Below the pieces are notes generated by a model that was given only the letters and a program-made list of their open reading frames with translations, ran no database searches and was not told the origin of the DNA. The position numbers were made by a program, and so were the translations under genes. Positions 33,501 through 46,800 of a stretch of 64,000 bases of DNA are shown piece by piece; position 1 is the first letter of the stretch; every line of letters begins with the position of its first letter. Source of the stretch: Mesostigma viride (lineage: Eukaryota; Streptophyta; Mesostigmatophyceae; Mesostigmatales; Mesostigmataceae); assembly GCA_009746045.1 (NCBI GenBank), contig RPFO01000097.1, positions 422,582 to 486,581 on the forward strand, in the 5' to 3' direction.

Positions 33501-34790
33501 TATGATTTTTCTAATGATACTAGCATAGTTCTGCATGGCATGCCCATGCGCATGACACCATGCGCAAAACTTCATCCATCATGTCCTTGCCCGGGTGCTG
33601 CATGCTTGTGCCGATGCCGTAACACCCACAATTACCGCAGGTAACCGTCCTCGTCCAGCGAGTTGAAGACGAGTTTTCAGCGTGAGTCGTTTGACCCATC
33701 ACGCCATCCCCAACCTGATACCACCGATAGCACATATACCACCTATTTATGGCACCTATACCACCTATTTATGGCACATATACCACCTATTTATGGCACA
33801 TATACCACCTATTTATGGCACCTATATCACCTATTTATGGCACCTATATCACCTATGTATGGCACCTATACCACCTACTTATGGCACATATACCACCTAT
33901 TCATGGCACCTGTCGCACCTATTTATGGCACCTGTCGCGCCTATTTATGGCACCTATATCTCCTATGTATGGCACCTATATCTCCTATTTATGGCACCTA
34001 TATCACCTACTTATGGCACTTCTATCACCTATTTGTGGCACCCATATCACCTATTTGTGGCACCTATATCACCTATTTATGGCACCTGTCGCGCCTATTT
34101 ATGGCACCTATATCACCTATGTATGGCACCTATATCACCTATTTATGGCACCCATATCACCTATTTGTGGCACCTGTCGCACCTATTTGTGGCACCTATA
34201 TCACCTATGTATGGCACCTATATCACCTACCTATGGCACCCATATCACCTATTTATGGCACCTGTCGCACCTATTTATGGCACCTGTATCACCTATTCAT
34301 GGCACCTGTCGCACCTATTTGTGGCACCTATATCACCTATTTATGGCACCTGTCGCATCTATAGCACCTACCGCACCTATAGCACAAGTCACGCAAGCAC
34401 GAGTCACGTGCCCTGTTCAACTAGTATCAGCCCTTCAATTATTAAGTGTAACTAGTTGGATGGTACGCCGCAAGACCCGTCAGGGTCTTAACTAAGCAAG
34501 AGGCTTTTGGCTTTTCTGTCTGGTTTGTCCACTAGAGTCTAACTACCTGAGGAGGCATGAAGGAACGTTTCTAGGGAGGGACGTTTCGTGCTGTGAGTTC
34601 TCAACATGGCCAATGAGTATGTCCTAGAGTGAGCCGTTGGCATGGGTAAAGTGCTTGACAAGTTTGCTTCTTTTAGAAGGAATTGCTAATAAATACGTTT
34701 TCTGGGTATTTCTGTTCCCAGTTTGATATCTTTGGTACTCAGTATACTCCAAAATGTATGTTTATTTTCTAACTTATCAATCACCAGGAG

Positions 34791-34843
<53 letters not shown>

Positions 34844-37800
34844 TCCTCCTCCTCCTCCTCCTCCTCCTCCTCCTCCTCCTCCTCCTCCTCCTCCTCCTCC
34901 TCCTCCTCCTCCTCCTCCTCCTCCTCCTCCTCCTCCTCCTCCTCCTCCTCCTCCTCCTCCTCCTCCTCCTCCTCCTCCTCCTCCTCCTCCTCCTCCTCCT
35001 CCTCCTCCTCCTCCTCCTCCTCCTCCTCCTGCTGCTGCTGCTGCTGCTGCTGCCACTGCTGCTGCTATTACTATGAATATCGCAACTACTTCCACTAGTA
35101 CAGCCAACAAGGTAACGTTAATAACACTTAATAAACTTTCGTCGACAAGTAGAGCTCGCTACTGAACACATGTGTGGCTTTCTCAGTACCGAAAGGGGCA
35201 CGTGGACTTGTCAACCATTTTTTTGTTATATACTACTATACCATTATTGCTGATGAGGGCGCTCTGCATTCATGAGTGGTAAGCCCATCACAAGGCACAC
35301 AGGGACGCAGCCACCGTGCTTGATTTGCGCAGTCGACCTAGTCTAGGTTGCTTTGAAGATGGGTTGGATGCACAGCCCATCTTTGGGCTGGCGGTCATCA
35401 TCATGCGCATTAATGCTATTCGTGACGTACCCGTATTGGGCTGCCATGCACCACCACCATGGGACTGCATCCTCCCTCGCGCACCCCAGGTACCTCTCGC
35501 AGGAACCGGGGCAGCTCACGCGCAGTCTGCGGGTGGTCCGCCCGTCCACCTCCCACTGCATGAGCTTCACGCTAGGTAGGGTTAGCGAGCCAGGCAAGAC
35601 CAATGGGTTGTGGCGTATCCTCTCACGTGTCCTGTACAAACTAAGTACGTCCCGTGGCATGAGTGTCACGCTAGTGGCTAAGATTAGATCGAGGGCACAC
35701 GCGTGGTCGCAGGCGCGTGGCACATATGTTTTGTAACTTTGTTGTTATTGGTTCTTCAAATGCACACTAGTACTACTAATATTAATATTAATACATATAT
35801 ACTACGGTATAATTTTGTTTTAATTTTTCGATAGATAGCGTGACCTTCTCCCTGTCTGTGTGCATGTGCATAGTAGGTTCCTGGTACATCGTGACAATCC
35901 CTATGACTTGCTGGGGCATGTGCGGTCGAGTGGGCCCTACTGGCACGCATCTCATCCAACAAGGCACCACACGGTCATGTAACTTTGTGAGCTCATGCTC
36001 GTATTATCTATTACTTGCGGATGTCTCAAAGGGGGAGGGGCGGCCGCAGTAGGCAGCCCGACTAGAGGAGAGGGGGGGTAAGTGTGGACCAGGGGTGGCA
36101 CGGCGCCACTGGCCCTTTGGCCAGTGGGCTGGCGCGCGCCATGGTGCCTTTGGCCTCTCGGTCAGTGGGCCGGCATGCGCCACCCCAGGGCGGTCCAGCT
36201 ACTTGGGGTTGTTGCAGTGCCACAACCCGACCTCTTTGCAGCTCCCACCCGCCCTCCCTCGCTGCTTGAGGGGTTACAAGTCCAGGTCCTCATGACTGGC
36301 CCAGGTGAAATGGCCCTGGTGATGTGGTGTCCTAGCCCCCTGTTGGGTGGCCTAGCTAGACTAGATTCTCAGATTGGCTACGGCCTTGACGGGGGCTTAT
36401 CACCCATATGTAAAACAGCTGTTCTTTCTGGAAGCCCCTCACTCCAAGGGGCAGAAGCAATAGTTGGAGCAGACAAGACAAGACGCTCCCTTGGTGGTAT
36501 CTTCCATGTGGCCCGTGTGAATGCATGTCATATCAGGTAGGCGCAGGGCGTCTCAATTGTTCGTCGTGCAGGGACTCGATGGCACTTTGGCATATCATCA
36601 ACACTTCACCAGTTATAATGTCCTTCTAATATTACCAAGAATTTACTGTGTACTGTGCTAGTATTAAGATTGCACATATGTGCTACTGCTGCTGCTGCTG
36701 TGCGGGGGCACGCCCCTGCAGCATGTATTCCACACATTGTAGGGGAATTTGTGGCAAGCTCTTGGTTTCTCGGGGGTCTTGAATTTTGCCTATTATACTG
36801 ATAAGCACGGGTCCTGGTGTGGGGCATGGGGCATGGGGCATGGCGCATGGGGCATGGGGCATGGGGCATGGGGCATGGGGCATGGGGCATGGGGCATGGG
36901 GCATGGGGCATGGGGCATGGGGCATGGGGCATGGGGCATGGGGCATGGGGCATGGGGCATGGGGCATGGGGCATGGGGCATGGGGCATGGGGCATGGGGC
37001 ATGGGGCATGGGGCATGGGGCATGGGGCATGGGGCATGGGGCATGGGGCATGGGGCATGGGGCATGGGGCATGGGGTCTTGGGGGTGTCGGCCGCGCAGG
37101 TGCCCTCATGGGCGTCTTGTGTTGCCTGCTGGCATACTTGGCGTTGCTGCTGGACAACGGACCTCCTCAACCAGAGCCCAGAGAGCGCTTCCTGCAGTCA
37201 GTGTTTCCTGTCTACCGGTGAGTTTGGTTCTGCCATGATGGCATAGTAGTTGGTATGATGGTGTATGTACGATGGCATAAATAAGGCATATCTCTTTCGA
37301 ACGTGAGTGGGAGCAATTCCTACAGTCGGTGTTCCCCGTGTACGAGTCTGTTCCGGTTTGTTGCCACGGTGTCATTGGACACATCTCTAGATTGCTATTC
37401 ATCTATTTGTTTATTTGTTTGTTTGTTATTGTTATGTGTGGGTACTGTTTATTTGTATGTTTGTTATTGTTATGTGTGGGAACACCTCCCAAAGTCGGGT
37501 GCTACATTCATGTTGTGGTGATTAATGTTCTGCTTGTCTGCCAAGTTGTGAGTGTGTAAAGATACTACATCCTCGTTTGCGTAACAAACATCCTCTGAAG
37601 TTACCCGTTGCGTCACTGTGGGCGTTCAAGGCCTTTGTTCGCATGTTCTATAATGCCATTTCAGCCACTGAAGTGTATTGATCCGGCATTTCGTTTCGTA
37701 CTGCAAGGTAACTTACGCGGTTGTAGGAAGTGTTGCACTGTCAGCCCATCATCGTTTTAGTTTGGGCGAGCAAGGCGTCATTGTTGATGCATAATACCCC

Positions 37801-40800
37801 AAGCTGCCATTGCCTTGTCTCTGACCTACCCCTACCATAGAAGCTGTCTTACACTTTCTGTAAGCATTGCAGCCCTTTCACACCCTGTGAATGCCGTGAA
37901 GGGTGTGAGAAAGCCGAACTGACCCCACCCTTGCATGTGGCTAGGGGGACTGACGTTTGCATGGGGTGGCTACGCGTTCCCTTCCGCCATGGCATAGTGG
38001 GCTATCCCACCACAATAGCGGTAGGACAATGGCGCCTTAGGTCGAGGAGACGGATGCGTTCGTGTTGGCAGCGACACTCCCCCATGCACCATGCAGGGTG
38101 GTTGCGCGTACGCGCCGTCCATGCCACGTGATGCCTGATGGCCTGTGTGATGGCCGGCCCGTGGGATGGCCCATGCATGTGGTGGCCTATGTGATTGTGG
38201 GCCTCATCTTGGGCTTTCATGGCCAGCTCATGCAACAAACAATCCCTTTGGTTCAGAAAATTAGAAATGATACTTTTGAGTCATCAAACGTTTCCTTTTG
38301 AGCAATCAACCTTAGTACTTTTGATTTGGGTATCTATAGGTTGCAAGGCTACATCCTCTGGCGAAGGCTCTATCCTCCCCCCCCCCCCCCTGATTCCTGC
38401 ACGCACATGCTCCCTTGTGCCCCCACCCATCACCAGCAGTGGTCAACGTCATCATCCTCTTCAGTTATGGTTGCTCGTGCACGCGCATGCTCCCTTGTGC
38501 CCACCCCCGTCACACGCAGCGGCCTGCTTCTCATCATCCTCCATTTTCTCGTCTACGGGCTGGACCTGCTGGTCTTTGCACGGGCACGCATCAACTACCC
38601 GTTCATATTCGGCTTCCGACGAGGGACAGGTGACGTCTTGTTTCTTATTTTGTTTTGCTGCTGCATGTGATGTTTTGTTTCTTGTTTTGTTTAATTGCTG
38701 CTTGCCATGCTGCGGCCGCCGACTATGGCGCGCGCGATAGGCGGTGTTGTGATCGGTGGCCCAAGCTTGGCAGATTACTCCACCTTTCTGCGCAGCGAGA
38801 GCGTGAAATACGGAAAATGCCCAAGCCCTTCAACCATGCCTGGGCTCTTTGCCTTTGTCATGATGCCGTGTGCTACCAGAGCTGTCAGTCCCCAGTTCTT
38901 GCCGCGCTATGCCGCCATGCCGTCTGCCACATGTGCCGTGTGCAAGCAGAGCTTACAGGACCCCAGTTCCTGCTGTCGGCAACCGCCGCGGGCGCCCTGG
39001 TGCTGACTGCGCTCATTGGGCACCTGACTCTGCAGCAGCTGGGGCCCAGCTCACCCTGGGGGTGGCTAGGCCCGCTGCACCCCTACCTGGACCTCACGCC
39101 AGGTGTGCTGCTGCTGGTGAGTCATGGGTGGCTAGAGAGCTTCTATGTTGGTAACCTGACTAGAATAGAATAGCCCAACAGACAGCCCCGTACTGTACAG
39201 GCTGCCGTTGCATGGTGAGCGTGGCATGCGATGAAATGTGCTCGTGCCTTGGTTGTCATCAAGAGATTGTCCATGGTTTTTGAGAGGCATGGACCAAACC
39301 TGTGGTGCGCACTGAAAGAAAATCAATATCGCTACGAACGGTTTTCTTTCAACAACTTTGCCACTGTTTAGGTTTATATTGTGTCGTTGGGATTTTCTGG
39401 AATAGAGAAGAGCTTGCGTGAACTATCTGATCCAAGTGGCCCAGCATGGCCACGTAAGATGCCGGCAAAAGCGTCGCCAATGTGCGTCTGGCGGTGGCCG
39501 AAAGATGCCGTCTCGGGAACGGCTGCGTGCCCCGCATCGTTTTTGGTAGGAAGGTGTCGTGACGAAAACAATCGGACTCAGCAGACCCCTTGCTTTTCTC
39601 TTTGCGGGGAGGCAATAGCGGGCTAGACTTGCATCTGCTTTGGTCGGGGTATGGCTCTTCCACCCAGGGCTTGCTCGTTGCTCTACTAGTGCAGTAGTTT
39701 CTTTGACTGTGATTCCAGTAGGGTTTGTTATGAACTCTACTCAGACTTTTTGCCTTCCTTAGGCTATTATTTTGCTGTGCACAGCGCTCCCCATCTGGCC
39801 CTGGTTGTATGCCTCACCCAGACCCTCCCCCCAGACGTTCCTGGCCGTCATTGTCTCCTTTCCTACTGCTCCCCCCCGTGCCCCCCACTTTCGCTTCTCC
39901 CTGTCCCCCTCCTTTTGGCCCCTCCGCGCACCCTTCCTTAATTTGCTCCCCCCCCCTCCTCTTCGCTTTCCCTCGCCCCCGTCCTTTTTGTTCCCCCCCG
40001 TCTCCCATTGTACGCATGCCCCAACCCCCCCCCAGCTGTTCCTGGGGATCTTCCTGTGCCCCTTCAACGTGTGCTGGCGCCCCTCCCGCGCCTTCTTCCT
40101 GCGCACGATGGGGCGCATCGCGTGCGCTCCTTTCTTTACGGTGGGTTGCCGCTGTTGTGACCTGCTAGCTCCATTCCTTGTCTTGGTGGATGGGGTGCAT
40201 CACGCACGCTCCCTTGTTTACAGTGGGTTGGCCCTGGCCTTACTTAATGTAGAGTGCCATTTATGTGTCAACCCATATGGATAAGTTAGGCACACTTTCA
40301 TACATGATACTCCTAGAAATTTAATAGCAGCAGTAGTATATAATAGAATTCCAAACTAGTATATATAAGGATTATTATTATTGTCAGATTATTATTATTT
40401 TCTTCAGGTATCTTCTTTTCGGGGTTTAATTAATTAATTAATTTTCGGGGTATGTTGCATGCCACTCTCACCTCCGTAATTCATCATTCTCAATTAATAT
40501 GTAAGGATAAGTTAGGCGCACTCAGGGGTGTGTTCATTCCATATTTGGTCTTTTATGACCGTTAATGGCCGTCTTTCACGACTGCGTGCCATCTGTCACA
40601 CCCTGCCGGGGTATCGTACCTTGCCTAGCCACTCTCAGGGCTGTGGGAACTACCTAGATCCTTTCTGTTAAGTCCTGGAACAGTGAGATCCACAGTCCCA
40701 CCTATCCCCAGGCAATAGCTACCCAGAACTTCTGTCGAGATGGCGCCCACCAAGTGCATAACTATCTCCACATGAAAGACCTGAGGGGGGACTTCGAAGC

Positions 40801-43800
40801 CCTCGCCCTCGCCTAGTTCCCTGCCTCTCCGGGTGTCACTGTGCACATGCAGCTGTATGTTCACAACTTCAGGGCTCTCTTGCTAATCTGTTCGTTGCAA
40901 AGTCCCCAGAGTATTCCTTGCGATGAATTGACTAATGGTAGCCAATGGTAGCTAATAATGGTAGCTCATGGTAGCTAATGGTAGCTAATGGTAGCTAATG
41001 GTAGCTAATGGCAGCTAATGGCAGCTAATGGCAGCTCATGGCAGCTAATGGTAGCTAATGGTAGCTAATGGTAGCTCATGGTAGCTCATGGTAGCTAATG
41101 GTAGCTAATGGCAGCTAATGGTAGCTAATGGTAGCTAATGGTAGCTCATGGTAGCTCATGGTAGCTAATGGTAGCTAATGGCAGCTCATGGTAGCTAATG
41201 GCAGCTCATGGTAGCTAATGGTAGCTAATGGTAGCTAATGGCAGCTAATGGTAGCTCATGGTAGCTAATGGCAGCTAATGGTAGCTCATGGTAGCTAATG
41301 GTTACTAGCTAATGGTAGCTAATGGTAGCTAATGGTAGCTAATGGTAGCTAATGGCAGCTAATGGTAGCTCATGGTAGCTAATGGCAGCTAATGGTAGCT
41401 CATGGTAGCTAATGGTTACTAGCTAATGGCAGCTAATGGTAGCTAATGGCAGCTCATGGTAGCTAATGGTAGCTAATGGTAGCTAATGGTAGCTAATGGT
41501 AGCTAATGATAGCTAATGCAGGTAGCTCATGGTAGCTAATGGTAGCTAATGGTAGCTCATGGTAGCTAATGGTAGCTAATGGTAGCTATTGGTACCTAAT
41601 GGTAGCTAATGGTAGCTAATGGTAGCTAATGGCAGTTAATGGTAGCTAATGGTAGCTAATGGTAGCTCATGGCAGCTAATGGCAGCTAATGGCAGCTCAT
41701 GGCAGCTAATGGTAGCTAATGGTAGCTAATGGTAGCTCATGGTAGCTCATGGTAGCTAATGGTAGCTAATGGCAGCTAATGGTAGCTAATGGTAGCTAAT
41801 GGTAGCTAATGGTAGCTAATGGCAAGCTAACGGTAGCTAATGGTAGCTAATGGTAGCTCATGGTAGCTAATGGTAGCTAATGGTAGCTAACGGTAGCTAA
41901 TGTTTAGAGCTGTGGGGGTCCAGGCTGTGAAATGGGCACCAATCTTTGCCCCGATTTTCTTCTGCCATCTTTTCCGATTGGGAAGAACTGCCAGCATTTC
42001 CAGTACAGTACGAGTAGTTTCCCGTGCTTCTAGTTTCTTATGCTGCTGCTGCCTCCTCGTGTTGCACTTGTCACCCCGGATTCTGCGGTGGCTTGCTTGG
42101 CGTTGGTGTTGCGGCTGGCAGGTGGTATTTGCAGACTTCTTTTTGGGAGACCAGCTGACCAGCCAGGTAAAGGGTTAGGGTTAGGGTTAGGGTTAGGGTT
42201 AGGGTTTAGGGTAAAGGCTCGGCTGTTTGGGCTAGTGACTTGGGACAGGTGCTTACAGCACCGGAAGAGTGTAGTCAAGGGCTTAAGACAAGTCGACCCA
42301 GGAGGGCCTGGTGGGCAGAGCGGAGCTGATATGAGATGTAAGGGCAGTAAGGCGTCACAATCCCTTGGACTTACTAGCCACTTCAGTAGCAACTTTATCT
42401 AGTTGCTTTTCCACAAAGAGGCCTTGTTCGCTTTGGCTTGTATATTTGACATGCCGCAGTAGCTCTGCAGTCATGCGACGTGATGTTATGCCTGGCTCCT
42501 GTGGCGTACGATAACTTTTCTTACTGCTGCATACTTCGTTTATTCGCATGCCTATGTTGCATGCCCTGTCGGTGCCACGAGCCTGGCTCTTTTGTGTTAC
42601 GATAGTCATTCTTATAGCTGTCAATCAGTTTCCTGCCCCGCCCCGCCCCGCCCCGCCCCGCCCCGCCCCGCCCCGCCCCGCCCCGCCCCGCCCCGCCCCG
42701 CCCCGCCCCGCCCCGCCCCGCCGCCCCGCCCCGCCCCGCCCCGCCCCGCCCCGCCCCGCCCCGCCCCGCCCCGCCCCGCCCCGCCCCGCCCCGCCCCGCC
42801 CCGCCCCGCCCCGCCCCGCCCCGCCCCCGCCCCGCCCCGCCCCGCCCCGCCCCGCCCGCCCCGCCCCGCCCCGCCCCGCCCCGCCCCGCCCCGCCCCGCC
42901 CCGCCCCGCCCCGCCCCGCCCGCCCCGCCCGCCCCGCCCCGCCCCGCCCCGCCCCGCCCCGCCCCGCCCCGCCCCGCCCCGCCCCGCCCCGCCCCGCCCC
43001 GCCCCGCCCCGCCCCGCCCCGCCCCGCCCCGCCCCGCCCCGCCCCGCCCCGCCCCGCCCCGCCCCGCCCCGCCCCGCCCCGCCCCGCCCCGCCCCGCCCC
43101 GCCCCGCCCCGCCCCGCCCGCCCCGCCCCGCCCGCCCCGCCCCGCCCCGCCCCGCCCCCCCGCCCCGCCCCGCCCGCCCCGCCCCGCCCCGCCCCGCCCC
43201 GCCCCGCCCCGCCCCGCCCCGCCCCGCCCCGCCGCCCCGCCCCGCCCCGCCCCGCCCCGCCCCGCCCCGCCCCGCCCCGCCCCGCCCCGCCCCGCCCCGC
43301 CCCGCCCCGCCCCGCCCCGCCCCGCCCCGCCCCGCCCCGCCCCGCCGCCCCGCCCCGCCCCGCCCCGCCCCGCCCCGCCCCGCCCCGCCCCGCCCGCCCC
43401 GCCCCGCCCCGCCCCGCCCCGCCCCGCCCCGCCCCGCCCCAGCCCGCCCCGCCCCGCCCCGCCCCAGCCAGCCCCGCCCTCTGATATTCAGTGCGCAGGT
43501 TTAGTCCTTCCACGACCTGCTTTATCGAATATTTGCTATATGCTATAACCCTTAAGTGTATTTGTTATTTTTTCTTTAATATTTGCTATCACTAGCCCTT
43601 CCTTGCCCTGCCTGCGTCCTATCATTCGCGCGCAGGTCCGCTCCTTCCACGACCTGCACTACGGCTTCTGCTACTACGCGGGCGGAAGCTTTAGGACCGA
43701 GGCGTGGGCCCCCTGCCGCGATAGCGCCACATTCACCGCGCACAACCTCTACGTCGGCCTGCTGCCATTTGTGTGGCGCCTGCTGCAGGTACCGGCGACG

Positions 43801-46800
43801 CGTATCTGACCCGTATCTCCAGTTTTCTTTACTAAGTACTACGTCCCCTGCTCTGTCTATGCTTGGTCCTTTCGGTTTGTGCATTACCAATGTTCCTAAC
43901 TGCTTGGTCCATATTCTGTTTGTGCGTGACTGATATGTCCTTATAACTGCTTGGTCCCTATTCTGTTTGTGCGTGACTGATATGTCCTTATAACTGCTTG
44001 GTCCCTATTCTGTTTGTGCATGACCAATATCCCTATCTATGGTAAGACCATGCTTCCATGGTCCTTAGCCGGACCATGGTCTCTAGTTAATCTTGCCCCT
44101 AGTCGCCCCTAGTCTAGGGGCTAGACTTCCAGTCAAATCTGACCCCTATCGTACCCTGTTCGATTCTGATCCTTTCCTTATTGTGTGTGTTTGGTGAGCC
44201 TTTCCTTATTGTGTGTGTTTGGTGAGCCTTTGCTTATTGTGAGTGTTTGGTGAGCCTTTCCTTATTGTGTGTGTTTGGTGAGCCTTTCCTTATTGTGTGT
44301 GTTTGGTGAGCCTTTCCTTATTGTGTGTGTTTGGTGAGCCTTTCCTTATTGTGTGTGTTTGGTGAGCCTTTCCTTAATTTAGGTTTGACCTAAGCCTTTC
44401 ATTATTATGTTTGGTAAGCCTTTACCTGTCATGCATCCGTAGGATGTAATTAATTAATGAATTAAACACGTGCTCCCGTTGGGGAGTCACGGAGCACCGA
44501 AGTGCTTGTAATCCCTGTGTGTGCACTACAGGAGAAAGGGCAGAGACCCCCAGTCTCCTTCATGCCAAAGGCATGCCACAGCTGCATTCGGGCGCGCTAG
44601 CTAAACACACACAGGCTAACGATCCGGCAAACTGTGGGTGCAATAAGACCTATGTAAGCGTGGCATAACAAGTATAGCGTGGGCAAGTAATCTGAACATA
44701 GCCAGGGCGTAGCATGGCTGTACTAGGACTAGGCTAAGGCTATGGCTGGTTGTGTACCGTGCGTTGGCGGCACGTGACTAGGTATGTTGGCACAGCTAGG
44801 CAAACATTCTAGGCATGGCTCCGTAGGATGTAGGTCTACACATCAGCGAAAGTGCCACGCAATATCCAGCAAACGTGCGCAGCATTACACATCCAGCTGC
44901 TGTTTTTGTCTGCACAGCTGTAGACAGCCAGCTCTTTTGTTTGTCCTTACCCGGCTTTTGTCTTTGTGGTGGTTGTCTTTACGAATGTTGCGTGACACAC
45001 CCGCATCTCTTGCGAATGTTGCATCTCCTTGCATCCCTTCAAATGTGAAGTGCCTGTGATGCGCCTTACACAGATTTTGATGCTTCTGGTCCTTTAGAAT
45101 GTTCTGGACGACTTGATTTGCAATTGAAAGTGCCTCTGCCTGACTGGTGTGCAGTGCCTGAGGCGCTGGGTGTATGGCCGGTCCCACCCATTAGATAAAT
45201 GAGGCAAAGCATAAATTGTTTTTGTCCTTGATCAGCCACTGTATTTGCATCCGCCTCTTCCTTTTATCTTCGGCAGTGCCTGCGGCGCTACGTTCGCGGC
45301 CAATGGCACGCAGTATAGACATCAGCTGCAAGCAGCAAGCTTTTTGTCCTTGACACTTCCGCTACTTTACTTGCCCCTGCCTCTCTCCCTTCTTCGTGGC
45401 ACTGCCTGCGGCGTTACGCGCACGGTCGATTGCACCCAACAGACAAACGCTGTGGAAGTTTTTGAACTTTGTCACGTTGAAACCACCCTAATTCCTTTGC
45501 TTGCCTCTTATTCCATTCCTCCGCCCTAACTAACTCTATTGCTTGCTTCCAGATGCCCCTTAATTGTTTCCTCCATCCTTAACTCCATTGCTTGCCTCTG
45601 CCCCTAAATCATTTCCGCCGCCCTGACTCCTTTGCTTGCTTCTGCCGCTTAATTGATCGTTGCCTCCACCTTACATAACACCTTTGCTTGCCCCTGCCCC
45701 TTAATCGTATCCTCCACCTTGAACTCAGGACTCTGCTTGCCTCTGCCTCTTTGCCGTCTCCTGTGCAGTGCCTGCGGCGCTACGGCCACGGCCGGTCCCA
45801 CCCGGTCGAGCGGCTGCAGCTGGTCAACGCGGGCAAGTATGCGGCGGCGTGCGGTGTGCTGGTGGCACGCCACATACACAAACACGTGGGTGCGTGCGGC
45901 CGGCTGAACATGTGCGGTATTTGAATGTCTCTGATCGCACTAGTATCTCGGTAGCTATGTAGACTGTGTGGTCTAATGTAGGCTGTGGTTCAAGTTGCCT
46001 TCCAAGCAGTGGAGAGTGTGCCGCGTGCCATGCAGTGTCATGTGCGGTATGTGAAATACAGCTAGTGATAATTGCTGTTGTTAAACGTGAGAGGTTCCTA
46101 ATCTGGTTGGGAAAATATTACAGAATCATCAATGTATTCCCCTGCAGCTCCTCCACTTTTTTATTGAGAGCTCGATCTAAGCAAATTGTTTGGGCGCTGA
46201 ATCAACCATGTTTATTCGTTCCTTAAATTGTTCGATGATCCCAGCTCATATTATCCGTGCAAGATGAGCTGACAACATGAAGTAAGTAAGTAAGTACTTG
46301 CGTGTCATGCGCAAAGGCATGCCACGGAGTACTATGCTAATCTCATTAGAAAAATAATTACACAAAAGTTTAAACAAATTAATATCGTCTGCATCATCCC
46401 CCAACCGTTAAGCACTAGATGGGGATGTAATCCTCATCCGACACACACACAACATGAATGTTTTGTTTTGTTTCATCTTGCCATGCATCATCTAGCAGGG
46501 ATTTTGCAGGTATAAATTGGGCTGGAGTCAACCCCAAGTTGGGCTGAATCAGCCCAGATGGTCGCCATAAATTTGAGCTTCCTGAACAAGGGACGCATTT
46601 CTTTCCCTAATGGTGCACAGAGAATCGCTGGAAGTGGCCAGGGCAGCAAATCAACACAGGGTAGCCATGGAGACCAACCGAATGCATATGTAGGTTGCCT
46701 GGGGATGTCAGTTTGCTGGCGGTCATGCCTCCTGCGAGCGTTGTAGTCTGTGAAGTAAAACGGTAGGACTCATCTATATACCTTGGTGCATATTTGTCGC

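Larger units (their letters stand above)
24276..35575 (+). other. SPX-domain exons 1-8 of the exporter
   Basis: Exon 1 (residues 1-38) holds the first SPX helices, with FGK, a Tyr pair and a Lys (YVNYEALK) as in phosphate-sensing SPX proteins. Exon 2 ends with [17 protein letters not shown], and exon 3 opens with [19 protein letters not shown]; together they form the central SPX coiled segment. Exons 4 and 5 join as [29 protein letters not shown], containing the KKxDK inositol-phosphate-binding motif. Exon 6 ([17 protein letters not shown]) and exon 7 ([14 protein letters not shown]) are the last SPX helices. Exon 8 ([18 protein letters not shown]) leads into the first membrane segment. A roughly 290-residue insert in exon 3 separates the SPX halves and ends in a Glu/Asp-rich tail (about 28960-29015). 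Confidence 0.85.

Noticed and set aside
34723-35110. Poly-Leu, poly-Ser and poly-Gly ORFs
   Set aside because: Translation of CTG/CTC trinucleotide arrays in intron 7. The short flanking segment ending ...ACCAACAAG-GTAACG was considered as an exon but is not needed for phase and matches no SPX segment.
36683-37246. Met-Gly-His and Pro-His-Ala repeat ORFs
   Set aside because: Translation of the ATGGGGC heptamer in intron 8. Only the last 118 nt before the donor at 37218 are exon.
39762-39870. Possible extra exon between exons 11 and 12 (hydrophobic, [11 protein letters not shown]...)
   Set aside because: Exons 11 and 12 join directly in phase and give the family sequence. Part of this segment (39826-39869) is better explained as an echo of the exon 12 acceptor.
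42521-43548. ORFs of 318-330 residues (Ala-Pro-Arg or Gly-Arg-Ala repeats)
   Set aside because: Translation of the CCCCG pentamer array in intron 13; open on both strands.
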